Assembly: GCA_003455565.1 (NCBI GenBank)
Contig: DMQW01000302.1
Span: 1 to 10,981, forward strand
Direction of reading: 5' to 3'
Source: Limisphaerales bacterium
Lineage (GTDB): Bacteria; Verrucomicrobiota; Verrucomicrobiia; Limisphaerales; UBA11358
Length of the DNA stretch: 10,981 bases
How positions within the stretch are numbered: the stretch's first letter is position 1; each line of letters starts with the position of its first letter. Shown in pieces: positions 1-7,700 of this stretch. Both the position numbers and the translations under genes were made by a program. The notes below the pieces were generated by a model that did not search any database, was not told the origin of the DNA, and saw only the letters and a program-made list of their open reading frames with translations.

Positions 1-174
1 CAGAGCGTGACCATTGATTGGACTCTCCGGGAAAACGCCCGCGCACAAATCCGCGTCCTCGTCCGCCGCATTCTCCGCAAATACGGTTATCCGCCCGATA
101 AACAGGAAAAGGCAACGCAGACAGTTTTGGAACAAGCGGAGCTGCTCGGCGCGGAATGGGCGGAAGGTATTTGA
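1..174 (+). CDS. hsdR: Type I restriction enzyme R subunit, C-terminal end (partial)
   Basis: This is the 3' end of a gene that enters from the left edge, 57 codons plus a TGA at 172-174. HsdR is the ATP-dependent DNA translocase and nuclease subunit of a type I restriction-modification complex, working with HsdM and HsdS in the cytoplasm. The visible residues match the very conserved C-terminal DUF3387 helical region: a TIDWTLRE block, then VLVRRILRKYGYPPDKQEKA, then TVLEQAELL before the stop. The nuclease and helicase motor domains would lie upstream, outside the window, so activity cannot be judged. The tail ends cleanly at the usual place, so this copy looks intact here. It is followed immediately by a decayed second hsdR fragment. 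Family assignment is by recalled consensus. Confidence 0.88.
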   Translation, partial: QSVTIDWTLRENARAQIRVLVRRILRKYGYPPDKQEKATQTVLEQAELLGAEWAEGI

Positions 175-455
175 CGAGGGCAATTGCGCGCGGAGTGACG
201 CTCGGTCCAATTTTCTTTCCGGCCTGCTGACGGATGCCATTGCGCTGCATCGCGACGGGCGGTATCAGCCCTGCGGCTGGACGGCTCTGCATGACTCGGC
301 TTTGGAGATTCGCGATGAAGTTGGATTCTTTCAGGAAGCCCGGGCGGTGCTGGCCAAGAGCATCAGCGAAGGCGGCGGTAAATCGCCGGAAGAATTGGAA
401 TTGGCCTTCCGGAAAATCGTTTCGCGCGCCATTTCTTCCGACAAGTTATTGGGAA

Positions 456-518
456 AAGTGAAGCATTCGGCTTCGACACCTCACCCCGGCCCTCTCCCCA
501 ATCGAGGCGGAGAGGGTG
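456..518. repeat. Palindromic dispersed repeat, copy 1
   Basis: This is a 63-bp unit. Its right 47 bp (472-518) is identical to 658-704 apart from one base, and its left 9 bp (aagtgaagc) is shared at the same spacing of 16 bases. It contains an inverted repeat, ccctctcc at 490-497 against ggagaggg at 509-516, around an 11-base loop. It interrupts the HsdR remnant between the SSDKLL and AGLKKPD blocks. The core resembles the widespread bacterial CCTCACCCC..CCCTCTCC..GGAGAGGG intergenic repeats (recalled, not searched). No target-site duplication is evident. Confidence 0.8.
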
Positions 519-641
519 CTTTTGCGCCGGATTGAAAAAGCCGGACATTTCGATTTTGTCGGACGAGTTTGGCTTCCCGAGCCCGCCACGAGATAGATGC
601 CCCAAGGTGGACGTTCTCTTTCGAGAATTGTGGTCTGGCGG

Positions 642-704
642 AAGTGAAGCGCTGGAATTCGACACCTCACCCCGGCCCTCTCCCCGATCGAGGCGGAGAG
701 GGTG
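642..704. repeat. Palindromic dispersed repeat, copy 2
   Basis: This is the second copy of the unit at 456-518, in the same orientation. The only core difference is g for a at 686, and the stem ccctctcc/ggagaggg is retained. It is preceded by about 70 bp (571-641) that is not HsdR-like and has no counterpart beside copy 1, so the second insertion is longer or composite. HsdR sequence resumes one base after the repeat, at 705. Confidence 0.8.
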
Positions 705-788
705 TCACTGCTGAACAACGAACTAAAACTCCGCTCGAAGAAATATCTCGTTCAATCCCGCTCGTTCGCCGAAATACTGGAAGCCACC

Positions 789-850
789 ACCCATTCGCGT
801 TCTCTGCGTTCTTTCGCGGCTGAATTGAACCCGTGTTTATCTGTGTCCAG
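789..850. repeat. Probable dispersed intergenic repeat
   Basis: HsdR similarity stops abruptly at 788. Read on the minus strand, the following stretch resembles short intergenic sequences common in Verrucomicrobia and Planctomycetes, which translate as GWTQINTG..PRKNAENAN (a tract of the type tggacacagataaacacggg then gcgaaagaacgcagagaac). The assignment is from memory, because only one copy is present here. The rest of the gap to 971 shows no gene and no hairpin with a T-tract. Confidence 0.4.
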
Positions 851-971
851 CCCGCCTTCGTTTCACTTTGTCGTGGCAGGCCGTGGTTGAAACGGTCCGC
901 GTGTCTGGCGTGGTTCGCGGTTGATTTCTGTCGCCCCTTTTTGACGGCGGCGCGGGAACGGAACGAACAAA

Positions 972-3900
972 TCAGGGATAAGTCAGGCGGAAGAACGTGC
1001 TCCCCGGCGCGGGGTTGATGGGCATGACGATCAGATTTGTCGTGGCGGAACCGGTCACGGGAACCCAGTTGGTGTTGAGGCCCACGCCGAGTGCATTGGT
1101 CTGCATCACCAGCCTCCAGCCCAGGTGATCCGCCGGCCAACTGAACGTGAGCTGCCCGCCATTCTTGGACGAAGCGATCGGCGGCGGCAGGGCTGAGTAG
1201 GGCATGACGCCGGCTTCCGGCGAGTTGCCGCTGGTGGCCGCACTGCCAACCGCCGTCACCACATAATAATAGGTGGTGCCGTTGACCAGATTGAGCTTGG
1301 TGTAGTTGGTCGCAGTGAGGCCGGTGGCGACGGTGTTGGTTTCGTTGCCGCTGCTGGTTCCGCGTTGGAGCACATAACCGGCCGCCCCGATGGACGCGGG
1401 CCAGGTCAGGATTGCCAGGGTATTGCCCGGAACCGCCGTGAGGCTCGCGGGAGCCGCCGGTCGGGTGGTAGTCAGGGCATCGGCCGAAGTGCCGCCGGAA
1501 TTCATGGCGGTCACCTTGTAGTAATATGTGGTATTCGAGCCCACCCCGTAGTCGGTGCAGGTCGTTTCGGTGATGCTGCCGAGGAGGCTGTAAGGTCCAT
1601 TCACGCTGGTGGCGCGCTGGAGGACGTAACCCACCGCTCCCGAAACCGCAGACCAGTTCAGCGTGATGTTGGTCGCCTGCAACGGAGTGGCCGTGAGTCC
1701 GCCCGGCGTGGTGGCGGGAGCCGGCGGCAGGGGCTTCGCGATGGCCGCGGCTGAATTCCCGCTCGTGCCGCCCGCGCCCGTGGCGGTGACCAAGTAACTG
1801 TAAATGCTGCCGTCGGTCGGCGAAGTGTCGGGGTAACTCGTGCCGGTAGTCGTGTTGTTAAGGATGATTGTGCTTAATGTGTTGGACGATCCGCCACCAC
1901 TGTTCACCAAGGTTGAGCGGAAGATTGTGTAAAAATTTGCGCCGGGCGAAGCGCTCCAATTGAGGGTCACGCTTTGGTGACCAGCGCTGGTCACGTTGAG
2001 ACCGGCCGGCGCGGCGGGCGCACTCGTGGACAAACCTGCGGAAGGAGCCGGGCCGGAGCTTGGCGGGGAGTTGGTGCTGGTGCCGGTGGGATTCGCCGAC
2101 CGCACCACGTAATAATACGTCGTGCCGTTGACGGCGGTGGTGTCGAGATAAGTGGCATTGACGGGTCCGCTGCCGCAGACCGGGCCGGTCACGCCGTTGG
2201 TGATGGCAACGTAGCCGCTGCCGGAAACGGTCGAGCGCAGAAGGTTGTAGCTGGTCGCACCGGGGGTCACCGGCCAGCCAACCAGCACGCGGTTGTTGCC
2301 GGCATAAGCCGTGACACTTGCGGGCGGCGGCGGCACATAACCGGTCAGTTCCAGCCGGAGGTAATCATACATGGCGTGATTGGCGAAGTAACCGCCCTTG
2401 CGCATGTTGATCGTGATGGTGTTCTGTCCGGCTTGCAGCAGGCTGCCGGGAAAAGTAAGTCGCTCGTCGGAGAAGGCGCCATTGATGCCTTCGCGGATGG
2501 TCGTGTCGCTGGCACCATACCAAGGGAAATAACCAGTTGAAACCTCGCCGCTCGGTGCAGCCGTGACGCCGGCCGTGCTGCCGAGATTGCTGCCGTTCAC
2601 CGTCACGATCAATGGACCGGCGTAGTCCGAAGCGATGCCAAGGTAGATTGAAGCCTGCGCGCCATTTGTCGGCGCTTGCGCGAGATTGAAGGTGATGGTG
2701 GAGGTCGAGCCGTTGTAATTCCCGGCACTGTCGGTGACGATCGGCTGGACGAAATTCCAGTCGGTCGTCCAACGACTCTGGCCTACTACATAATTCGGGC
2801 CGCCCGGAAAGTCGAAGGGATATTCCAGAAACTTGCTCCAGATGGGGCTGGGGCAGGCCGGACTTGGCCCGATGTCTCCCACCCACCAGTCATCACCATG
2901 ACGAAACTTGTCGCCCATCCGGTCGGGATAACCGATCTCAAACACCGTCGCGCCGACCCGCGTCGGCGTCCAAGTGACTGTGCCGAGAGTATTCGTTGCA
3001 CCACCGGTGATAGTCATGCTGAACGGCGAAGCGGGCAGATTGTATAACAGCGGCGGATTGCCGCCGGTCTGCGTTTGCGACATGAAAGTTCCCTCCGCTC
3101 CCGGTCCAAACGCATACAACGTGTAAGCGGAACCGGCGATGACATTTGGCAGCGTAAATTTCCCGTTCGTATCCGTCTTCACCCAGAATTGATACGGCTT
3201 CATCCATTGCTGAAAATCATAAACCCCGGTGGACGTGACCGGCTGCTGCATGGCGCCCACCCAAAGGTTGGCGGCGGCGGCATTGGGATTGCCGCTGTCA
3301 TTGATGACGATCTGTCCGGTGACCGCGCCGCGATTCGCTGCCGCAGCATAATTGGCATTGGTGAACCAGTAATAAGGCCACGCGGTTTGTTCAGCGGCGC
3401 CTTGCGCCAGCGCGTCGTTGTAAAGCGCCTGCGCCGGCTGGTTGGTGCCGGTGATCGTGTTGGTGACGTTGTTGCAGTAGATGAAATACGGCCCGTAAAC
3501 TTTCGTCCAAATCTCGCCGCTGGCAAAGTTGCCATCTGTTCCCATGTTGTAATGGCTGCCGTTGTGCATGTTCAGAATCGTGGTTCCGATATGCTCCATG
3601 AGTTCGCGTTTCAGCGGGCCGCCGTTGTAATATTCCGTGCTGGCCGAAATATTCCACAGGCCGACATTCAAGCCGCCACTGCCGACACTGCTCCAGCCCC
3701 AGACCCGCTGCACCCCGAGGTCGGCGCTGTATTTGTATTTGTCCTCGTATTGCCCCGAATAAATGCCGTTCGTCCACAGCGAACATTCCACCGGCGCACC
3801 GAACACGCCAATCGCCCCTGCGCTCGATGAAACCGACATCAGCCGGTTGCGCGTCGCATCCACACTCATCCAGTTAAAGATCGAGCCGGAATAAATATTA

Positions 3901-4445
3901 TCGCGCGTCTCCCCCATGCCCTGCGGACCATCCACAGCGCGATGCCCCCAGATCGCGGTGACATAAAAACCGGTGGAACCGCGCAGCAGCGAAAAATGCA
4001 CCTCCATGATCCCGTTCGTGGACGACGCGCTGAGCAGGCTGATTTCGGCGTAATTGCCGCCATTGCTCGCCGGATTGGATACGAGCGTATAGGTAAAACC
4101 GCCCGTGCCGAAGCCGCCGAGTTCCCAATACAGTTGACCGCCGTTATGTCCGCCGGAGAGCAATTGGGTGGTCGTCGTGCCGCTGCCGTTGTTGTAGGTG
4201 TAATTGATCTGGTTGATCGTCGCGCCGGATTTCGTGCAGAGAATCGAGACGATCCCGTTGGCAAGGGTCACGGTGCTGCCGTTATCCACCAAAGTGACGT
4301 TGGCGCCCGTGCCCGTGCCGCCACCGGGAATGTTGGCGAAAGCACCGTCCGCCGTGAACAGTATTCCGGCCGCGCAAAACAAGCGGATAACCGCCACCGC
4401 CCAACGGAGCAAAACACAACGAGTGCAGAACAGCTTAAAAAACAT
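972..4445 (-). CDS. Secreted rhamnogalacturonan lyase, PL4 family, with FnIII domains
   Basis: This enzyme is predicted to cleave the rhamnogalacturonan I backbone of pectin by beta-elimination outside the cytoplasm. Numbering is from the ATG at 4445 (1157 residues). Residues 1-37 form a long signal peptide ending AFA. Residues about 40-365 are the catalytic domain, carrying the PL4 signature EDKYKYSAD..VWGW, then GGPLKRELMEHIG, then NGSHYN. Lys236 and His298 are the likely catalytic pair by analogy with fungal PL4. Residues about 373-495 are the FnIII-like domain II. Residues about 500-703 are the carbohydrate-binding-like domain III, ending YDYLRLELTGY. Four ordinary FnIII domains follow (about 708-800, 810-903, 915-995, 997-1082), and then a C-terminal module ending FFRLTYP. 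An in-frame GTG at 4478 would add 11 residues. The ATG was preferred because it directly starts the signal peptide, but neither start has a strong ribosome site. The GH2 gene upstream has the same direction and a probable shared substrate. Confidence 0.87.
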   Translation of the reverse strand: MFFKLFCTRCVLLRWAVAVIRLFCAAGILFTADGAFANIPGGGTGTGANVTLVDNGSTVTLANGIVSILCTKSGATINQINYTYNNGSGTTTTQLLSGGHNGGQLYWELGGFGTGGFTYTLVSNPASNGGNYAEISLLSASSTNGIMEVHFSLLRGSTGFYVTAIWGHRAVDGPQGMGETRDNIYSGSIFNWMSVDATRNRLMSVSSSAGAIGVFGAPVECSLWTNGIYSGQYEDKYKYSADLGVQRVWGWSSVGSGGLNVGLWNISASTEYYNGGPLKRELMEHIGTTILNMHNGSHYNMGTDGNFASGEIWTKVYGPYFIYCNNVTNTITGTNQPAQALYNDALAQGAAEQTAWPYYWFTNANYAAAANRGAVTGQIVINDSGNPNAAAANLWVGAMQQPVTSTGVYDFQQWMKPYQFWVKTDTNGKFTLPNVIAGSAYTLYAFGPGAEGTFMSQTQTGGNPPLLYNLPASPFSMTITGGATNTLGTVTWTPTRVGATVFEIGYPDRMGDKFRHGDDWWVGDIGPSPACPSPIWSKFLEYPFDFPGGPNYVVGQSRWTTDWNFVQPIVTDSAGNYNGSTSTITFNLAQAPTNGAQASIYLGIASDYAGPLIVTVNGSNLGSTAGVTAAPSGEVSTGYFPWYGASDTTIREGINGAFSDERLTFPGSLLQAGQNTITINMRKGGYFANHAMYDYLRLELTGYVPPPPASVTAYAGNNRVLVGWPVTPGATSYNLLRSTVSGSGYVAITNGVTGPVCGSGPVNATYLDTTAVNGTTYYYVVRSANPTGTSTNSPPSSGPAPSAGLSTSAPAAPAGLNVTSAGHQSVTLNWSASPGANFYTIFRSTLVNSGGGSSNTLSTIILNNTTTGTSYPDTSPTDGSIYSYLVTATGAGGTSGNSAAAIAKPLPPAPATTPGGLTATPLQATNITLNWSAVSGAVGYVLQRATSVNGPYSLLGSITETTCTDYGVGSNTTYYYKVTAMNSGGTSADALTTTRPAAPASLTAVPGNTLAILTWPASIGAAGYVLQRGTSSGNETNTVATGLTATNYTKLNLVNGTTYYYVVTAVGSAATSGNSPEAGVMPYSALPPPIASSKNGGQLTFSWPADHLGWRLVMQTNALGVGLNTNWVPVTGSATTNLIVMPINPAPGSTFFRLTYP

Positions 4446-4526
4446 GCAGTGGATTTCTTTCAGTGAGTGTAAGACCACCGGATAACTTCAACAATCACCA
4501 GAAATGGCGATGGAACCGGTCCGGAG

Positions 4527-4544
4527 GTCAGGCCGGCGCCTGAC
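4527..4544. repeat. GC-rich palindrome upstream of the PL4 gene
   Basis: A perfect 7-bp inverted repeat, gtcaggc (4527-4533) against gcctgac (4538-4544), surrounds a 4-base loop. It lies in the 288-bp gap between the GH2 stop and the PL4 start. It could be an operator, a weak terminator or part of a dispersed repeat. There is no T-tract on either strand, so an intrinsic terminator is unlikely. No convincing -35/-10 pair could be assigned in this gap. Confidence 0.4.
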
Positions 4545-4670
4545 GTGCCTGTCAGCATCAACCATCGTCAAAAGTCTTCTGCAATTTCGTTCGCTAGTTC
4601 GCGGTTGCATCATTCGACTCCTCATCTCGGCCATCATCCGGCCTGCGGTCAGGAATTTGTTTTCGCCCTA

Positions 4671-4722
4671 CGACCCTCACCTGTCCTGCGGACATCCTCT
4701 CCCGTGCTCACGGGCGGGGAAT
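4671..4722. repeat. CCTCACC/CTCTCCC-type dispersed repeat with hairpin
   Basis: This stretch begins ccctcacctg and continues catcctctcccgtg, with an internal palindrome cccgt (4701-4705) against acggg (4710-4714) and then gcgggga. Its layout (CCTCACC, CTCTCCC, short loop, G-rich arm) parallels the repeats at 456-518 and 642-704 without being the same sequence. It begins 12 bp beyond the stop of the minus-strand GH2 gene, but no T-tract follows the hairpin on that strand. Confidence 0.45.
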
Positions 4723-4733
4723 TTATTGCCGCG

Positions 4734-7700
4734 TCATTTCTTAACCGGTTTGGCCGGCGCCTCGCCCGCGTCAATGTCCGGCGAGACCGTGCGGACGCGC
4801 TGGTATTCGATGTTGCCGGAATTGTCGTCCGCCAGTTTCGGTCCGGCATAAATCACCGCCAGTTCCGCGAGCGCGGCGGAATTGTCCGTGCCAAAACCGG
4901 AAAGCGCCGTCAGCTTGAATTGCTTCGTTGTGATCGTTTTCCCGAATAAAACTTTTAACGGATCAAATGTCGAAGGCAATTGACCGCTGATGACTTGCTG
5001 CCAGTTCGTTCCGTCATCACTGGTTTCAATCGTGTAGTCGCGGATGTCGCCCTGATGTTCACGGTGATTCTGGCGCGGCATTAAAACCAGACCGTCCATC
5101 GCGGTCGGCGATTTGAAGCGGACGATGATTTCATGCGGATGCTTCGGGCCATTGCCGCGCGCATCGGCGCTGCTCCAGAACGTGTTCGGGTCGCCGTCCA
5201 AAATGGCGTTTGCATTCTGGCCATCCGCCTCCGCCGTCGCGCCGAGCTTGTGCATTATACGCGTATCGAAATGCAGACCGGCAAAATCCGCCAGTGAGAT
5301 TTCCGTCTGCGGCGCAAACTTTTCACCCGCCATGTAATCCAACAGTGAACGGCGCAACTGCTGCGCGCCCGGACGCGAATCCAAATCAATCGAGCAGACG
5401 AGCAGTTTGCCGGTGCCGACTTTCGCCTCAAAAATGACGCCGAGCTTGTAGTTGCGGTTCCAATCATCAATCGCCGAAACGATGGGCGTCAGACCGCGCG
5501 GCAGTTTGTCGAGATTCACGGCGCGGGCATTGCGGATGAGTTCCGTCCATTGCCAGTCGCAGTTTGCCTCCGTCGGAAATTCCGCGAGCGCTGGATGATT
5601 CGTATCGCACCACAGACCGAGCATGCGGCTCCATGTCGGCCCCATGAGCGCATTCCAAAAAACAGGAATACGTGCGAGCGGCGGACTGCTCCAATCCAAA
5701 TCCGCGAGACGTGGCTGGAATAAAACCTTGCCACCGGCGGATAATTTTTTCTCCGCGTCATCCCACGAACTCGTCACGAAAACATTTGTCGGCACCGCAT
5801 CCGAAATTTGCGCGGGATACAGCCAGAAACTCCAGTCGTTCTCAAAAATCTTGTAGGAGCCGACGTGAGGAGGCTCTGACTTTTCAGTGTCGGATAATTT
5901 GAGACTCCTGATGTCGTCTCCTACTTTGACAACGAGCTTGTATTGCTGCGGCGCGGGCAGCCTGGACAAATCGGCGGAGATTGTTCCGAGCGCAAAGTTT
6001 TTCCCGATGGAAATTGTCACTGCCGGAAAAACGCCGTGCGCGACAACATTGCCGCCCGCGTTGCGTATTTCCCAATTTGCCATCGTATTCGTCAGCGGCA
6101 GCGCACCAAAGTTTGCGACTTCAACATTCACATCAAATGAATCCGTCGTTGTGAACACGCGTTTCGTCAAACGCGCGAGCGGAATAACCGGGCCGCAGAA
6201 TTTTCTGAACTCCTCCGGCGTCGCGTAACCTTTGCTTTCCCAAAACGGATCGAGCAATCCAACCAGCGCCGTGCCCTGGCCGGTGTAATCGTGCAGGTCG
6301 AGCAATTGAAATCCCGCCATGCCCGGCGTGCGGAGATTGGCTTCAATTTCTTCCTTATAGCAGACGAGTTGGAAACGTCCTGATGCCCACGCGAATTTTT
6401 TGTTTTGTTCCAGCAACCCATGCGCAGCGAGCGAGTCGCGGAAAATTCCGTAGTTCCCCGGACGCATGAAGCCGGTGAATTTTTTGATGACATCAAAATC
6501 AGGATACGCGACCCACTGGCCAAGTTCGTGCGCGATGACCGGCACGTTCACGCCCGCGATGGAATCACCGTAGTCGCCGCCGAACCAGCCGCGTTCGCCG
6601 CGCACGCGGTTTGGCCCGACGCGGCCAATCGCCAGATAATCCGCACCGCCATTGATGGGTTGGTCGGGCGAATCAATCAGCGACCAGCCGGTGTCTGGCG
6701 TGTAAAGATGACGCGGGTCTTCGGCGCGGAAATGTTTCACCCAGTCGGGCAAAACTTGTTTCCAGCGTCCGCCGGCCTCGTTACTCGCGGAGATCAGCAT
6801 GAACGACGGATGATTGCCGTAAGCGCGGATGATGCGTTCGGTCTCGGCGTAAAGCATTTTTTCCATTTCACCACCCGGCGTGAATGGATTCCACATGCCG
6901 CACTCGACTTGCAGGTAAAAGCCGAGTTCATCCGCCGCCGTGAACGCGGCTTCCGGAGGACACCACGAATGAAATCTCATGTGGTTCAAACCGTAATCTT
7001 TGCACGTCTGGAAAATTTTCTTCCACGAAGCCGTGTCTGTTGGCGGATAGCCGGTCAGCGGAAAATCGCCGCCGAAATGCGTGCCGCGCAGATAAGCTTT
7101 ACGTCCGTTGATTTCAAAGTCAGTGCCGACGGCTTTGAATTCGCGGAGGCCGAAGTGTGTGCCAACGGAATCGCGGTTATCAAACCACATGGCGAGCCGA
7201 TAAATTGTCGGGTCAAATTCGTCCCAAAGTTTTGCCCCGCTTCGCAAAGTCACTTCGGTTTGAAAAGTTCCGCCATTCTCGGTCCATGAAACAGCCACAT
7301 TTGTTTGAGCCATCATCTTGGGAGGATTTTCAAACCGCAAAGGCGTCACGAACATCTTTAACTCGCCGCTTCCAGATTTGGCCGAGATGTTTTTGATGGT
7401 GCCTTTGATGGTCACGGATTTGGTCTCAATGTGTGGATAAACTTGCAAGCCTTCAATCCACACTGGACTCGTCGCCGAGAGTTTCATGTCGCCGACGATG
7501 CCGTTCCACGCGTTGTCGAGCGAATCGGAAACGCTGTGCGCGTCGGGGCGGTAGGGGAGAATCATCCGGTTGTCCACGCGGATGGTCAGGCGATGTTTGC
7601 CCGGCGGCACGAGGCCGAAATCAAATTCGTGCGGCGTGCAGAGGCTGATGTCCGAGCCGATTTCTTTGTCATCCAGCCAGACGGTGGATTTCCAGTGCGG

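Larger units (their letters stand above)
281..788 (+). pseudogene. Decayed HsdR middle fragment split by two repeat insertions
   Basis: Three pieces match the DUF3387 part of HsdR that normally lies N-terminal to the tail seen at 1-174. Piece A (about 281-451, frame 2) reads ALEIRDEVGFFQEARAVLAK and continues to a SPEEL..IVSRAISSDKLL block. Piece B (523-570, frame 1) reads AGLKKPDISILSDEF, a hallmark of the family. Piece C (705-788, frame 3) reads LLNNELKLRSKK, then a LVQSRSFAEILEAT block. A to B is interrupted by about 70 bp, and only about four expected codons are missing. B to C is interrupted by about 134 bp, and roughly 17-19 expected codons are missing. Each gap contains one copy of the same palindromic repeat and changes the reading frame. 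Similarity upstream of 281 is doubtful. The remnant cannot make a working protein. The order (C-terminus first, middle second) means it is a second copy or a rearranged duplicate, not a continuation of the first gene. Confidence 0.8.

Noticed and set aside
14..535. A 173-codon open frame overlapping the HsdR tail and the first repeat
   Set aside because: Its first part is out of frame with the clear HsdR tail, its middle is an HsdR fragment and its end is translated repeat, so it is not a gene of its own.
446..718. Minus-strand frame with an internal protein repeat (TLSASIGERAGVRCR twice)
   Set aside because: The apparent protein repeat is only the translation of the two DNA repeat copies; there is no start signal or homology.
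1080..2340. Regularly spaced similar stretches in the 5' half of the plus strand, suggestive of a DNA repeat array
   Set aside because: They are the four FnIII domains of the minus-strand lyase (recurring NGTTYYYVVTA-type codons), not a CRISPR or satellite array.
6405..7289. Long plus-strand open frame of 294 codons inside the GH2 gene
   Set aside because: Antisense shadow of a strongly supported GH2 catalytic region in GC-rich DNA; the translation is low in family-like motifs.
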